Shown here: positions 6,416 through 15,005 of the stretch, in pieces
How the letters are laid out: each line of letters begins with the position of its first letter
How positions within the stretch are numbered: position 1 is the stretch's first letter
Assembly (NCBI GenBank): GCA_019359015.1
Contig: JAHHID010000001.1
Coordinates: 43,274 to 107,273 of the forward strand
DNA from: Spirirestis rafaelensis WJT71-NPBG6
Lineage (GTDB): Bacteria; Cyanobacteriota; Cyanobacteriia; Cyanobacteriales; Nostocaceae
Length of the DNA stretch: 64,000 nt
Direction of reading: 5' to 3'
Position numbers and translations under genes: made by a program
The notes under the pieces: generated by a model
The model's database searches: none
Seen by the model: the letters and a program-made list of their open reading frames with translations, nothing else
Told to the model about the DNA's origin: nothing

Positions 6416-7966
6416 ATGGCTGAAAAGTGGTTCTATGGGCGGGTATCAACTGTTGAGCAACAGGAAGATAGAGGAGCGCTAAAAAAGCAACTAGAAAGGG
6501 GTAAAAACGCTGGGTGTAGTCGGTTTTATTGGGATATCCAATCGCGTGCAACCGAGGTGCGTAGCGGGTTACAGCAACTAATTGATGATTTAAAAATATT
6601 ACCTCATAGTGCTGTTAGCGAGTTAATAGTTACCCGCATCGACCGGATCGGGTCATCATCGCGTTTATTTTATTCTTTATTGGAAGTGTTACGTAGTAAA
6701 CATATTAGGCTGGTAGCCCTTGACCAAACAATAGATACCGAGTCTTTGGGAGGGGAATTAACGATTGATATTTTACTCGCAGCTTCTAAATTTGAAGTAA
6801 AGATGTTATCCAGCCGCGTCAGTGCCGAGAGGAAGCACCGGATGACGCAAAGAAAAAGCCACAGGTTAGCTCCTTTGGGATGGCAGGTAGAAAGCGATCG
6901 CTACATTAAGGATGAGTCATGGTGTGTTTCATTGCTATCCACAAAGCGTAGTTTTCGGGTTTGGGAGTTAGCATATTTTGCATTTGAAGTTTTTGCGGAG
7001 TGTGGTAGTGTCCGCAAAACTTGCGACACATTAAATAAGATGTTTGGTACTTCTGGGAAGGTTGACGCCAGAGAAAAGGAAAAATCGAAAGCTAGCCACC
7101 GAGCGACAGCCGAAAGCCTTGGGGAACTAGACCTATCCCCAGCAGATAAAAAAACATACAAACGATATCCTTGGGGTAGTTTGCAGTGGTCACCTGCCGG
7201 ATTGAAAAACTTTTTAGTTAATCCAGTTCACGCGGGGGGAACCCCTTTTAATGTCACAAAAAAGGGGGCAGGTGCTAGTAGAAAGGTACTTAAGCACTTT
7301 GACCAGTGGGACTGCAACTGGGATACCCATGAGGGAATTATTACCCGCGAACAACACGAGCAAATTAAGCGCACTATTCGCGCGAATGCGAACAACAAAT
7401 GGGCTGCTCACTCCGGAGAAACGACCAACCCATTCGCCAATCTATTGAAATGTGGCAGGTGTGGGGGTGCATTAACCCGCATGTCTTCCCGACGCGACGC
7501 ATCTGGAAATTATACCGCCTATTACCAATGTACCTACCACTCGCTCGGACGTTGCGATGCCAAAGAAATGATAAGTAGCCGCAGTCTTGATAATCAGGTG
7601 GCTGATTTGTTGGTGGGGGAAGCTACTAGGTTAGCTGGAATGGTGGATTTTGGAGAAGAGAAGCATCTTGAACCAAGAGAAGTAAAAGAACTGCGGGAAA
7701 CTTTAGCAGGGCTAGAGAAATTACCTCCCAACCCTTTTGTCGAAAAAGCCAAGGACGGGATACGCGACCAAATCGCCAGTATTCTAAGCCTGTACGAAAA
7801 AGTGACAAAACGCAGCCTGTTGGTTCGAGAGGAATTGATTGAGATGTTTCGCGATCGCGAATACTGGGAAAGCAGAACACCTGAAGACAAGAAGCGAATG
7901 CTAAACAGGCTTGTCCGACGTATCATTGTTGACGGGCGTGTTGTTTTGGGTATTGAGTTTCTTTAA
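6416..7966 (+). CDS. Large serine recombinase, XisF type
   Basis: Site-specific recombinase of the large serine family, the class to which the fdxN-element excisase XisF belongs. From the ATG at 6416 it has 516 residues beginning MAEKWFYGRVSTVEQQ; S11 is the catalytic serine. The resolvase domain continues with YWDIQSR and VTRIDRIGSSSRLF, the arginine-rich active site region. A recombinase domain follows, then a zinc ribbon (CGRCGGALTRMSSRRD ... YQCTYHSLGRC) and a coiled-coil C-terminus. An in-frame ATG at 6371 would overlap the end of hupS and is unlikely. Lying at the broken end of hupS and pointing away from it, it is best explained as the excisase that rejoins hupS in heterocysts. XisC and XisA are tyrosine recombinases, so this is a different class from the hupL and nifD excisases. 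Confidence 0.9.
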   Translation: MAEKWFYGRVSTVEQQEDRGALKKQLERGKNAGCSRFYWDIQSRATEVRSGLQQLIDDLKILPHSAVSELIVTRIDRIGSSSRLFYSLLEVLRSKHIRLVALDQTIDTESLGGELTIDILLAASKFEVKMLSSRVSAERKHRMTQRKSHRLAPLGWQVESDRYIKDESWCVSLLSTKRSFRVWELAYFAFEVFAECGSVRKTCDTLNKMFGTSGKVDAREKEKSKASHRATAESLGELDLSPADKKTYKRYPWGSLQWSPAGLKNFLVNPVHAGGTPFNVTKKGAGASRKVLKHFDQWDCNWDTHEGIITREQHEQIKRTIRANANNKWAAHSGETTNPFANLLKCGRCGGALTRMSSRRDASGNYTAYYQCTYHSLGRCDAKEMISSRSLDNQVADLLVGEATRLAGMVDFGEEKHLEPREVKELRETLAGLEKLPPNPFVEKAKDGIRDQIASILSLYEKVTKRSLLVREELIEMFRDREYWESRTPEDKKRMLNRLVRRIIVDGRVVLGIEFL

Positions 7967-8191
7967 CTCACGTTGCCGTACAAGTTCGCGCCATTCCTCA
8001 AGTTGACGCATCCAAAATTCTCTTTCTGATTCGATTCGCATGAGTTGCTTCAATACTTCTATTTCCAGGTTATTTGGTTGGACAAAAATTTCTGTTAGCT
8101 GCGAACAACGCTCATTCGTTACCCAAGCTTCGCATCTGCTTTTAATTTGGATGCGGCTATAAATACCAAGACCATATGTGCCGTGATTCAC
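7901..8191 (-). CDS. Small hypothetical protein convergent with the recombinase
   Basis: A 96-residue frame opening at a GTG. Residues 40-75 (LEIEVLKQLMRIESEREFWMRQLEEWRELVRQRELKKL, given here only by its ends) are strongly charged and should form a coiled coil. Its last 22 codons overlap the recombinase 3' end on the other strand, so it may not be real. Recombination directionality factors are often small proteins encoded next to large serine recombinases, which makes it a candidate, but there is no sequence match to support that. Confidence 0.4.
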   Translation of the reverse strand: MNHGTYGLGIYSRIQIKSRCEAWVTNERCSQLTEIFVQPNNLEIEVLKQLMRIESEREFWMRQLEEWRELVRQRELKKLNTQNNTPVNNDTSDKPV

Positions 8192-8649
8192 AAAGCCGGA
8201 ACTATATACACAGTAAAAATTTCAAGTTTTAAGCTTCCCAAGAATACTTCGCTCAAATTTGTGTTTGTAGCCCAATCAATGATAAAAAGAGCGTGTAATA
8301 GTTAGATATTACTAATTTTAAACACCTAAAAAGCCATAGTCTTAGGGGTGTTTCATGGTATTGAAAAATATTAAATAATCAACGTATTTTAGTTGTTAAA
8401 TTATCAACAATTAAGTCAGAATATAGTTGCCATGTTCAGAGAAATTAGGTTTTGAAGATTAAGTCTTCAGTAAGATGATAACCTCTCAGATCCATTGTTC
8501 TGACTAGGTTTTATCATCTGTTTTGAGATGGCATCTCAAAAAGAAACAGCATCAGCCTTTGGTCGGAAATGGACTAAAGCACCTCTGATCCTTTTTTAAT
8601 TGACTTGCCTACTTTAAAGCCTAATAAAATTATCCATCCCGCAAATGTC
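8192..8649 (+). promoter_or_regulatory. AT-rich spacer with a three-hairpin leader before the DUF2808 gene
   Basis: The first 250 bases show nothing clear. The last part is structured: GAAGA-TTAAG-TCTTC (8454-8468), a long hairpin GATGATAACC / GGTTTTATCATC (8474-8518), and a near-perfect palindrome TTTTGAGAT-GGC-ATCTCAAAA (8521-8541) followed about 50 bases later by a T-run. This could be a terminator/attenuator-like leader or a small RNA. It matches no riboswitch I know. Confidence 0.4.
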
Positions 8650-9174
8650 ATGAAAAATATTTCTAGCTTGTCTAAAGCTGTGTTTGCTTTTAGCTTCGGA
8701 ATATGTCTGCTGCCTGTAACCGAAGCCTATGCAAGCACTAAGACTGTCCAGGCACCTCTTGTTGCTACCACTACGTATAATCAAACGAGTGTCCGCGAAG
8801 CAACATATTATTTTACTGTATTCTTGCCTGCGGGGACAAAACCCTTACAACAAGTGACGCTGACGCAGATACAAGGTGGTGAAGACATCGAATTTGACGC
8901 AAAACAAAGTCGTGTCTTTCTGGGGACAAGAGATCAGCGAGGTGAAAATCTGCCATTTTCGCTCACAAGCAACGCAAGTCAAAACAATACAGTCACACTT
9001 CAGCTCGCGCAGCCAATAGCATCAGGGAAAACGGTAACAATCGCTCTCAAGCCTTACCGTAATCCTACTTATGATGGGGTCTATTTATTTCATCTCAAAG
9101 CTGCTCCCGCAGATCAGAGAACAGAAAGTCAATCTCTTGGGGTAGCTCGCTTACAATTCTACCCAATGCAATGA
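8650..9174 (+). CDS. Secreted DUF2808 family protein
   Basis: A 174-residue exported protein of unknown function from a family common in cyanobacteria. A signal peptide spans roughly residues 1-28 (hydrophobic FAFSFGICLLPV, then EAYAS). The rest is a small beta-rich domain with VREATYYFTVFLPAG near the start and conserved GVYLFHLKAAP near the end. The frame extends 15 codons upstream to a TTG, but the ATG at 8650 gives a normal signal peptide. It is isolated, with a structured leader before it and a terminator after it. Confidence 0.75.
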   Translation: MKNISSLSKAVFAFSFGICLLPVTEAYASTKTVQAPLVATTTYNQTSVREATYYFTVFLPAGTKPLQQVTLTQIQGGEDIEFDAKQSRVFLGTRDQRGENLPFSLTSNASQNNTVTLQLAQPIASGKTVTIALKPYRNPTYDGVYLFHLKAAPADQRTESQSLGVARLQFYPMQ

Positions 9175-9219
9175 AGTTGACTTGATAATCAGCATATACA
9201 AATCTTGTGATTGTTTAAT

Positions 9220-9249
9220 AGTACACCCTTACAAAGGTGTACTTTTTTT
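9220..9249 (+). terminator. Rho-independent terminator after the DUF2808 gene
   Basis: Stem AGTACACC (9220-9227) and GGTGTACT (9236-9243), 8-base loop, followed by a run of seven T. It lies 46 bases after the stop at 9174. Confidence 0.85.
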
Positions 9250-9324
9250 ATATTTGTAAGCTGTTTTAGCGATCGCTTAAAGGCTTGCTATCTGTAAATA
9301 TGTATGTCATAATCAAAACTTAAT

Positions 9325-9350
9325 TACGGTTTATCCATCGAATTACCGTA
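9325..9350 (+). promoter_or_regulatory. 26-bp palindromic operator, copy 1
   Basis: Arms TACGGT and ACCGTA separated by 14 bp, both arms perfect. It lies 104 bp before the arylsulfotransferase-like gene and is followed by GTTTAAATGG, an AT-rich -10-like stretch. Part of a family of at least twelve copies in the window. Confidence 0.8.
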
Positions 9351-9454
9351 GTTTAAATGGCTAAATCCAATATGGAAAGCTAATTTTGTCTGCTTTTCAT
9401 CTTCTATAAGCATTGATGTAACTTGGATTGAAGACTTAGAAATTAAGCATAATT

Positions 9455-10582
9455 ATGACACTTGCAACTACCTTTGTTGAGCAAAATACGATTCGTCGTC
9501 GGGGTACTGGCTTAAAAGCATATAATCCTGAAAAAGCTTTCTCTGGATACACACTTTTTACACCACTAACTGGTAAAGGAGAAGTCTACTTAATTAACTT
9601 GGATGGAAAAGTAGTACATGAATGGCAACTACCATACCCTCCAGGTTTATATGGCTATATTTTACCCAATGGCAACCTATTTTATAACGGCAAAACAGCA
9701 GAAATTCCGCCACGTTTTCCTGTATGGTCTTTGTTTAAAGGTGGTGTAGTTTTAGAAGTAGATCCACAAGGTAAAATTGTGTGGGAATATCATCATCCAG
9801 ACCACCATCATGATGGTCGTCGTCTGCGTAATGGAAACACAATTTTACTATGTTTAGAAAAGATACCAAAATCTTTAGTTTCCCAAATTAAAGGTGGTGT
9901 ATCTGGAACAGAAGTAGATGGTGATATTTACGCTGATGTTATTCATGAAGTAACTCCAGAAGGTGAGATAGTTTGGAGTTGGCACGCTTATGAACATCTT
10001 GACTCCGAAAAATATGTAATTACCGCGCAAGACCAACGTCATGAATGGACACATGGCAACACAGTCGGCGAGCTTGCTGATGGTAATATTGTATTGAGTT
10101 TTCGTAATATCTCTACAGTAGTAATAGTTGATAGAAAAACAGGAAAAATTATCTGGGAACTAGGAGATGATGTTCTCGCTCAACAGCATTTTCCTAATGA
10201 ATTGTCTAACGGTAATTTGCTGATTTTTGATAATGGCGCTCATCGGCAGGAAATAACTTTGAATTTCTCGCGCATCATTGAAGTAAATAGACAAACAAAA
10301 AAGATAGTTTGGGAATATACTGATAACCCACCACACAACTTTTTCAGTTCTTACATTTCGGGAGCGCAACGCTTACCTAATGGAAATACTTTGATTACCG
10401 AGGGTGGTTTTGGTCGCATTTTTGAAGTAACAACAACAGGATAAGTTGTTTGGGAGTATATTAATCCCTATTTTGCTCCTCAAAATGCTCCTGGTGAATC
10501 GGCACTAGTAGCGCGTGGAGAACAAAATTCTGTATTTCGGGCTTTTCGTTATGCACCCGAAGAAGTGCCTTGGCTTAGTTAA
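9455..10582 (+). pseudogene. Arylsulfotransferase-like beta-propeller protein, split by an in-frame stop
   Basis: The product resembles the arylsulfotransferase (ASST) family, PQQ-like beta propellers that move sulfuryl groups between phenolic compounds. Repeated blades read GKIVWEY, GEIVWSWHA, GKIIWELGDD and KKIVWEY, each followed by LPNGN-like turns, and a His cluster (HHPDHHHDGRRL) lies near residue 115. A TAA at 10442-10444 stops the frame after 329 residues. The same frame then continues VVWEYINPYFAPQ to a proper stop at 10580-10582, giving 375 residues without the stop. The position corresponds to the K of a GKVVW blade, so one base change (AAA to TAA) explains it. The truncated form lacks the last blade. 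The operator at 9325-9350 links it to the sulfur regulon. Confidence 0.8.
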
Positions 10583-10617
10583 TTTTGAGTTAAACATTTT
10601 GAAGCAAGAGAGATAAT

Positions 10618-11688
10618 ATGTCAGAAATTACAATCTACAGTGCGGTTGTTTGTCCCTTTGCCCATAGGTCGCGTTTAGTACTTTTAGAAAAAGGTATTGA
10701 CTTTGATTTAGTTGAAATTGATTTACAGAATAAGCCAGCCAATTTTACAGATATTTCACCTTACAGCAAAGTGCCAGTTATTAAACATGGCAATGAGCGA
10801 GTATGGGAATCCGCAATTATTAATGAATATCTGGATGAAGTCTTTCCTGAACCTTCCCTATTACCAAAAGATGCTATCAGTAGGGCACAAGCACGAATTT
10901 GGATCGACTTTGCCAATACTCGATTTGTCCCAGCTTTCTCTAATTTGCTGCGTTCTCAAGAGGACCAAAAGCAAAAAGAAGCCGCACAAGAGCTTTATCA
11001 TCATTTGCAATTTATTGAAAACGAAGGTTTAGGAAAATTATCGCTTAATGGTTCCTATTGGTTTGGGGAAAGTATTAGCTTAGTTGACTTGACCTTCTAT
11101 CCTTGGTTTGAGCGTTGGTCTGCGATTGAGCATTATCGAGGTTTTAAATTTCCTGCTGAATTTTCCAGAATACAACGATGGTGGAATGCGGTGAGCCAAC
11201 GAGAGTCTATCAAGGCGATCGCTAACTCAAAAGAATTTTATCTAGAGCGCTATGCTAAATTTGCTACACTCAATACCAAAAAAGTGAGTGAAGAATTAAG
11301 TTCTAGCGGACAAGTTACTCCTCAACAACTGCAACAAGCTGCACAGCAAGGATTTAAGTCAGTTCTAAATCTGCGTTCTTCCCACGAACAAGGTTTTTTA
11401 CATGACGAACAGCAGCACGCTAAAGACGCAGGACTGAATTACGCGAACGTCCCTCTGAATCCTTCAGAATCGAACCAAGAATTAATTGAAAAAGCAATCT
11501 GGGAAATAGAAAATTTACCATCACCAGTATTAGTTCACTGTGCAGCAGGTGCAAGAGCAACAGCGATCGCTTTAATTGCTACAGCTAGTCAACAAAAGCT
11601 GACACCAGAGGAAATCAAGCTCAAAGCTGAGGAACTTGGTTTAAATTTAGACCAACCTCACTTGAAACAATTTCTTCAAGAAGATTAG
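10618..11688 (+). CDS. GST fused to a DUF442/dual-specificity-phosphatase-like domain
   Basis: A 356-residue two-domain protein. Residues 1 to about 218 are a GST: SAVVCPFAHRSRLVLLEKGI with a CPF motif in the thioredoxin fold, then [16 protein letters not shown]. Residues about 225-356 resemble the DUF442 (beta-lactamase-hydrolase-like) phosphatase fold, with VHCAAGARAT as the Cys-x5-Arg P-loop. DUF442 domains elsewhere are fused to persulfide dioxygenase or rhodanese in sulfide metabolism. Here the GST partner suggests glutathione persulfide or a glutathionylated sulfur compound as substrate; that is inference. A GST without the second domain and clearly paralogous is at 54227-54910. The gene follows the arylsulfotransferase by 35 bp and may share its promoter. 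Confidence 0.85.
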   Translation: MSEITIYSAVVCPFAHRSRLVLLEKGIDFDLVEIDLQNKPANFTDISPYSKVPVIKHGNERVWESAIINEYLDEVFPEPSLLPKDAISRAQARIWIDFANTRFVPAFSNLLRSQEDQKQKEAAQELYHHLQFIENEGLGKLSLNGSYWFGESISLVDLTFYPWFERWSAIEHYRGFKFPAEFSRIQRWWNAVSQRESIKAIANSKEFYLERYAKFATLNTKKVSEELSSSGQVTPQQLQQAAQQGFKSVLNLRSSHEQGFLHDEQQHAKDAGLNYANVPLNPSESNQELIEKAIWEIENLPSPVLVHCAAGARATAIALIATASQQKLTPEEIKLKAEELGLNLDQPHLKQFLQED

Positions 11689-11706
11689 TCTACCTTTATA
11701 GTTTGT

Positions 11707-11745
11707 AGTGAGGACTTTAGTCCTCACTTAAGCGATAAATCGCTT
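11707..11745. terminator. Double hairpin between convergent genes
   Basis: AGTGAGGAC-TTTA-GTCCTCACT (11707-11728) is followed directly by AAGCGAT-AA-ATCGCTT (11730-11745). It sits between two convergent stops and probably serves both directions. The units are also common cyanobacterial interspersed repeats. Confidence 0.6.
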
Positions 11746-11757
11746 ATTACGAACCCC

Positions 11758-12405
11758 TCATTTTTTGTGAGGGATATTGGAATACCCTGAGCGAAAAGAC
11801 TGCACACTTTTTTGTTCTGGATTATACTTATTTCGCAAAATACTACCAATATCATTACCCATAACATGAATGGATACTGACGGGGCAAATATAGTTATCG
11901 CTTTGACAGCATGGATATCGCCATCAGGAGGCAAGAGACGGTAGACATCACCGCGTTTTTGTTGCTGGACTTCAACTAATTCTAATACTGCACTTTCTTG
12001 CGTATCGCCATTATCGACACGTCGATAACGAGTCTCTTCAAGTTGACCTTTATACAAACCAATCAGTCCCCAAGCGAGATGATCGTGGACGGGAGTTGTA
12101 GAACCTGGGGGAATTACCAAACTAAAGATGGTGAGAGAACGGTCTTGAGCGCGATATAGTAACCATTGCCCAATACCTCCCCCCATAGAACTGTTAGGGT
12201 TAGGTTGAGCAAAATTTTCCGGTAGCCAATCTTGTTTTGTTAGTAATGCTTTGAAGTAAGGCTCAAGTTCACTGAGGGTTAGGGCAGGATTATCTATAGT
12301 GCGATCGCGTATCTCTTTAGCAGTGGCAACAAAAGAACGCAAGTCAATACTATCTACAAACCATTGGTCTGCTTCGTCATGTTCAAGAATATTGGCGTGA
12401 GGCAT
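11758..12405 (-). CDS. Cysteine dioxygenase type I-like thiol dioxygenase
   Basis: A cupin of 215 residues in the cysteine dioxygenase/3-mercaptopropionate dioxygenase family, which adds O2 to a thiol to give a sulfinate. The iron site is the three-His type: H-x-H in TTPVHDHLAWGLIGLYKG and the third His in PPDGDIHAVKA. The substrate may be cysteine or another small thiol; bacterial members differ and the sequence alone does not decide. A sulfinate product would fit the surrounding sulfonate and sulfite genes. Its start faces the operator at 12569-12594 and a relic of a second tauE gene. Confidence 0.85.
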   Translation of the reverse strand: MPHANILEHDEADQWFVDSIDLRSFVATAKEIRDRTIDNPALTLSELEPYFKALLTKQDWLPENFAQPNPNSSMGGGIGQWLLYRAQDRSLTIFSLVIPPGSTTPVHDHLAWGLIGLYKGQLEETRYRRVDNGDTQESAVLELVEVQQQKRGDVYRLLPPDGDIHAVKAITIFAPSVSIHVMGNDIGSILRNKYNPEQKSVQSFRSGYSNIPHKK

Positions 12406-12568
12406 AGAATTTTAGATAGGTGATTTTGCGGAAAGTCTGATCGGAGGTTACGAGCCATCAGAACGCATCCAAGGGCAGATTTGGGCTTTAGATTGACGCG
12501 CTCTCCTCTCTACTCTTGATGGTTGTGAATTCTAGCACCAGCTATCTCCATGCAACACTCAAAAAAGA

Positions 12569-12594
12569 TACGATAACTCGATAGATAAACCGTA
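12569..12594 (+). promoter_or_regulatory. 26-bp palindromic operator, copy 2
   Basis: Arms TACGAT and ACCGTA with 14 bp between; the right arm is perfect and the left has one mismatch. It is followed by CTTTATAAAT. It lies between the divergent thiol dioxygenase (start 12405) and TPR gene (start 12761). Confidence 0.7.
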
Positions 12595-12646
12595 CTTTAT
12601 AAATATATCATCTCATAAATGGCTGCATAAATCCAGTCAATGTATA

Positions 12647-12707
12647 TTATCCACGAATAAAAAAATAGCAGGTCATCGCAAAAGCGACAATGATAACAAA
12701 ATGCGTA
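12647..12707 (-). pseudogene. Relic of the 3' end of a second tauE/safE gene
   Basis: The minus strand encodes FVIIVAFAMTCYFFIRG and a stop, almost the same as the C-terminus of the intact exporter at 13472 (FVIIVGFAMTWHFFIRG). The similarity continues a few bases past the stop. Only about 60 bases remain. It shows that another copy of the exporter once lay upstream of the thiol dioxygenase gene, or that part of the gene was duplicated here. Confidence 0.75.
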
Positions 12708-12760
12708 AAAAAATATATTTATACTTGATATAAACTTTAATTAAAGAAAAGTATTAAGCA

Positions 12761-13423
12761 ATGAAGCGAAAAAGTTTTATGGAGTCCGCTCTTTTTCAAA
12801 CTGCTAGTTACTTCATCCTGAGTATGTTGAGTGTAACTAATATGTCACAGCTAGTTAAAGCAGAGGTGCGCGATAGCTTTACAAGACAATATACGCAGGT
12901 ACAAATACTAGCACAGTTCTCTGAAAACGGACAGGAACGCGAACAACTCGTTCAAAAAGCAAATCTCTTATTTAACCAAGGTGACTTTACTGGTGCAGAA
13001 AAAGTTTTACGCAGCTTGATCAAGAAGTTCCCAGAGTCCAGCTATGGGCATTATCAATTAGGGAATGTCCTATTTCGTCAGAATAAAAAAGAAGATGCTA
13101 TCAAAGAATATCAAAAAGCAATTAGCTTGAATTCTAAATATGCTCTTGCATACAATGCGATCGGGCAAGTTTTTGCAAGTCAACAGCAATGGTCAGAAGC
13201 TATTGCGGAGTACCAAAAAGCATTAACAATTAACCCTGAGTATGGTGAGGCGCTAGCTAATCTTGCTTTAGCGCTTTGGGAACAAGGTAAACATCAGGAT
13301 GCTCGCGCTTCTTTGGAAAAAGCTTTAAATATTTTTAAAGCACAACAGAGATCTGACAAAGTACAACAAATTGAAAACATTTTACGGCAGATTAATTCTC
13401 GTGACGATCCGACGGTTTCCTAA
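12761..13423 (+). CDS. Exported TPR-repeat protein
   Basis: A 220-residue protein with an N-terminal hydrophobic segment (SYFILSMLSV, residues 16-25) that looks like a signal peptide or anchor, then about three and a half tetratricopeptide repeats from residue 70 on: GDFTGAEKVLRSLIKKFP, YQLGNVLFRQNKKEDAIKEY, YNAIGQVFASQQQWSEAIAEY and LANLALALWEQGKHQDARAS. TPR proteins bind other proteins; the partner is unknown. Its promoter region carries operator copy 2, so it may belong to the sulfur regulon. Confidence 0.8.
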   Translation: MKRKSFMESALFQTASYFILSMLSVTNMSQLVKAEVRDSFTRQYTQVQILAQFSENGQEREQLVQKANLLFNQGDFTGAEKVLRSLIKKFPESSYGHYQLGNVLFRQNKKEDAIKEYQKAISLNSKYALAYNAIGQVFASQQQWSEAIAEYQKALTINPEYGEALANLALALWEQGKHQDARASLEKALNIFKAQQRSDKVQQIENILRQINSRDDPTVS

Positions 13424-13471
13424 AGTTACCAAACAAGGATAACCAGAAAAAAGGGGTTGGATCGATGTATA

Positions 13472-14239
13472 TTATCCACGAATAAAAAAATGCCAGGTCA
13501 TCGCAAAACCTACTATGATGACAAAACGCTTCACCAAATCAGGCTGAAGTTTACGGGCATAATATGCTCCACCATAACCGCCAACAACTGTCCCTAGCAT
13601 CATCAAAAATGCTGGCTGCCATGCGACGACTCCAGCAATAATATAGGTGATAGCAGCAAAGCCAGAGTTGAAACTCATCAACAACATCTTCAAAGCATTC
13701 ATCTTGTGAATATCTTTCATTCCCAACACTTCCATCGTCGCTAACATCAACATAGCGACACCCGCACCGTAATATCCCCCATAAACGGCAATAAAAAATT
13801 GCATGAATGAAGCAATAATAAGCGATCGCCTAGATCCCAAATGATGTAACCAAGTTGAAATTTTGCCGCCGAAAGTAAATAGAAGTGTAGATAAAAGTAA
13901 AAGGTAAGGAATGAGACGATCAAAAATGCCTGTCGGAGTGTAAAGCAGTAACAAAGCCCCAATCATTCCACCCACGAGGCTGATAGTGCCTAGTACAAGA
14001 GATATACGCTGCTGCCCGCTCAACTCACGACGATAAGCAGCAACACTCACAGCGCATCCTAACCATGCTGCTGTCATACCTGTAGCATTGGCATTGATGG
14101 AAGGTAAGCCAATAAAAATTAGTGCGGGAAACGAAATAAAAGCGCCACCACTAGCAATAGAAGTTAATGCCCCACCCAGCATGGCAGCGACAAAGAGGAA
14201 ACAAGCTTGGGTAAACGTCAAATTTATCTCCTCGCACAC
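13472..14239 (-). CDS. TauE/SafE family sulfite or organosulfonate exporter
   Basis: An integral membrane protein of about 250 residues with 7-8 hydrophobic segments. The first TauE repeat motif is LGGALTSIASGGAFISFPALIFIGLPSI (residues 21-48), with the family's GG-x-F-x-x-P signature. TauE/SafE proteins are thought to export sulfite or sulfonates that build up when C2 sulfonates are broken down. The frame starts at a GTG overlapping the methyltransferase stop, but a TTG at 14219-14221 has GAGGAG at ideal spacing and begins TFTQACFL; that start is more likely. It ends the three-gene leftward operon. A chimeric relative is at 48692-49501. Confidence 0.88.
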   Translation of the reverse strand: MCEEINLTFTQACFLFVAAMLGGALTSIASGGAFISFPALIFIGLPSINANATGMTAAWLGCAVSVAAYRRELSGQQRISLVLGTISLVGGMIGALLLLYTPTGIFDRLIPYLLLLSTLLFTFGGKISTWLHHLGSRRSLIIASFMQFFIAVYGGYYGAGVAMLMLATMEVLGMKDIHKMNALKMLLMSFNSGFAAITYIIAGVVAWQPAFLMMLGTVVGGYGGAYYARKLQPDLVKRFVIIVGFAMTWHFFIRG

Positions 14240-15003
14240 AAAAAACGATAACCAACATCAATTTCTGATAAGTTTCTGATTTCTCCATATTTCGCATTCC
14301 ATTTTCCAGTTTCCAAATCTTCTTGAAGTCTGATAACTCCTTCTTCAACTTCATGTGCATCAGCTAAAGCCAAAGCTGATATATTCGCACGAACTTCTGG
14401 ATTTAAATATATTTCTGGTCGTCTCCATCCAGATGCAGCAAACATATCTGTTAAATCATGGGGAAGTTTAAAAGTAGAAATTTCAACGGTTCTTTGGGTA
14501 TGACTTTGAATTAGTTCAATAACATCATTTATCGGTGGAAAAACCCGAAAATCATAGTCACGATATAAAGGGAAATAGTCAACTAACCAAAGCTTTTCAC
14601 AAAGTCGAGGGTCAAATGTCAGAAAAACTAATGCTCCTTTTTTGGTAATTCGATGCATTTCTCTAACTGCTTTGCTTAAGTTAGAGAAATGATGCATTGC
14701 TAAAATGCAAATCACTCCATCGACAGATGCATTCGCTAAAGGAATATCTTCTGCATAACCTTCAAAATATTTAACCTGTGGATGTTCGATAGATTGAGAA
14801 CGCATTATCGATGAAGGTTCAACAGCGTAAACTGAATATTCTCTTTCAGCTATGGCTCGACTATAACCTCCTGTACCAGCACCAATATCAGCAATAATAC
14901 TTTTCTTTGGTAGGTTGAGTAAATCAATTAGAGAATTTACAATCCTCAGATCAGGAAGACGCGAATTAGAGTAGACTTTGCCAATGGAATTGTAGATAGT
15001 CAT
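14224..15003 (-). CDS. Class I SAM-dependent methyltransferase
   Basis: A 259-residue methyltransferase with motif I IIADIGAGTGGYSRAIAE (about 36-53), the acidic residue of motif II in YAVEPS, and the post-motif region VDGVICILAMHHF. The substrate is not evident. It starts 2 bp after the dehydrogenase stop and overlaps the exporter start, so the three genes are translated as one unit. Similar methyltransferases recur at 30102, 37718 and 47635. Confidence 0.85.
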   Translation of the reverse strand: MTIYNSIGKVYSNSRLPDLRIVNSLIDLLNLPKKSIIADIGAGTGGYSRAIAEREYSVYAVEPSSIMRSQSIEHPQVKYFEGYAEDIPLANASVDGVICILAMHHFSNLSKAVREMHRITKKGALVFLTFDPRLCEKLWLVDYFPLYRDYDFRVFPPINDVIELIQSHTQRTVEISTFKLPHDLTDMFAASGWRRPEIYLNPEVRANISALALADAHEVEEGVIRLQEDLETGKWNAKYGEIRNLSEIDVGYRFLCARR

Positions 15004-15005
15004 TA

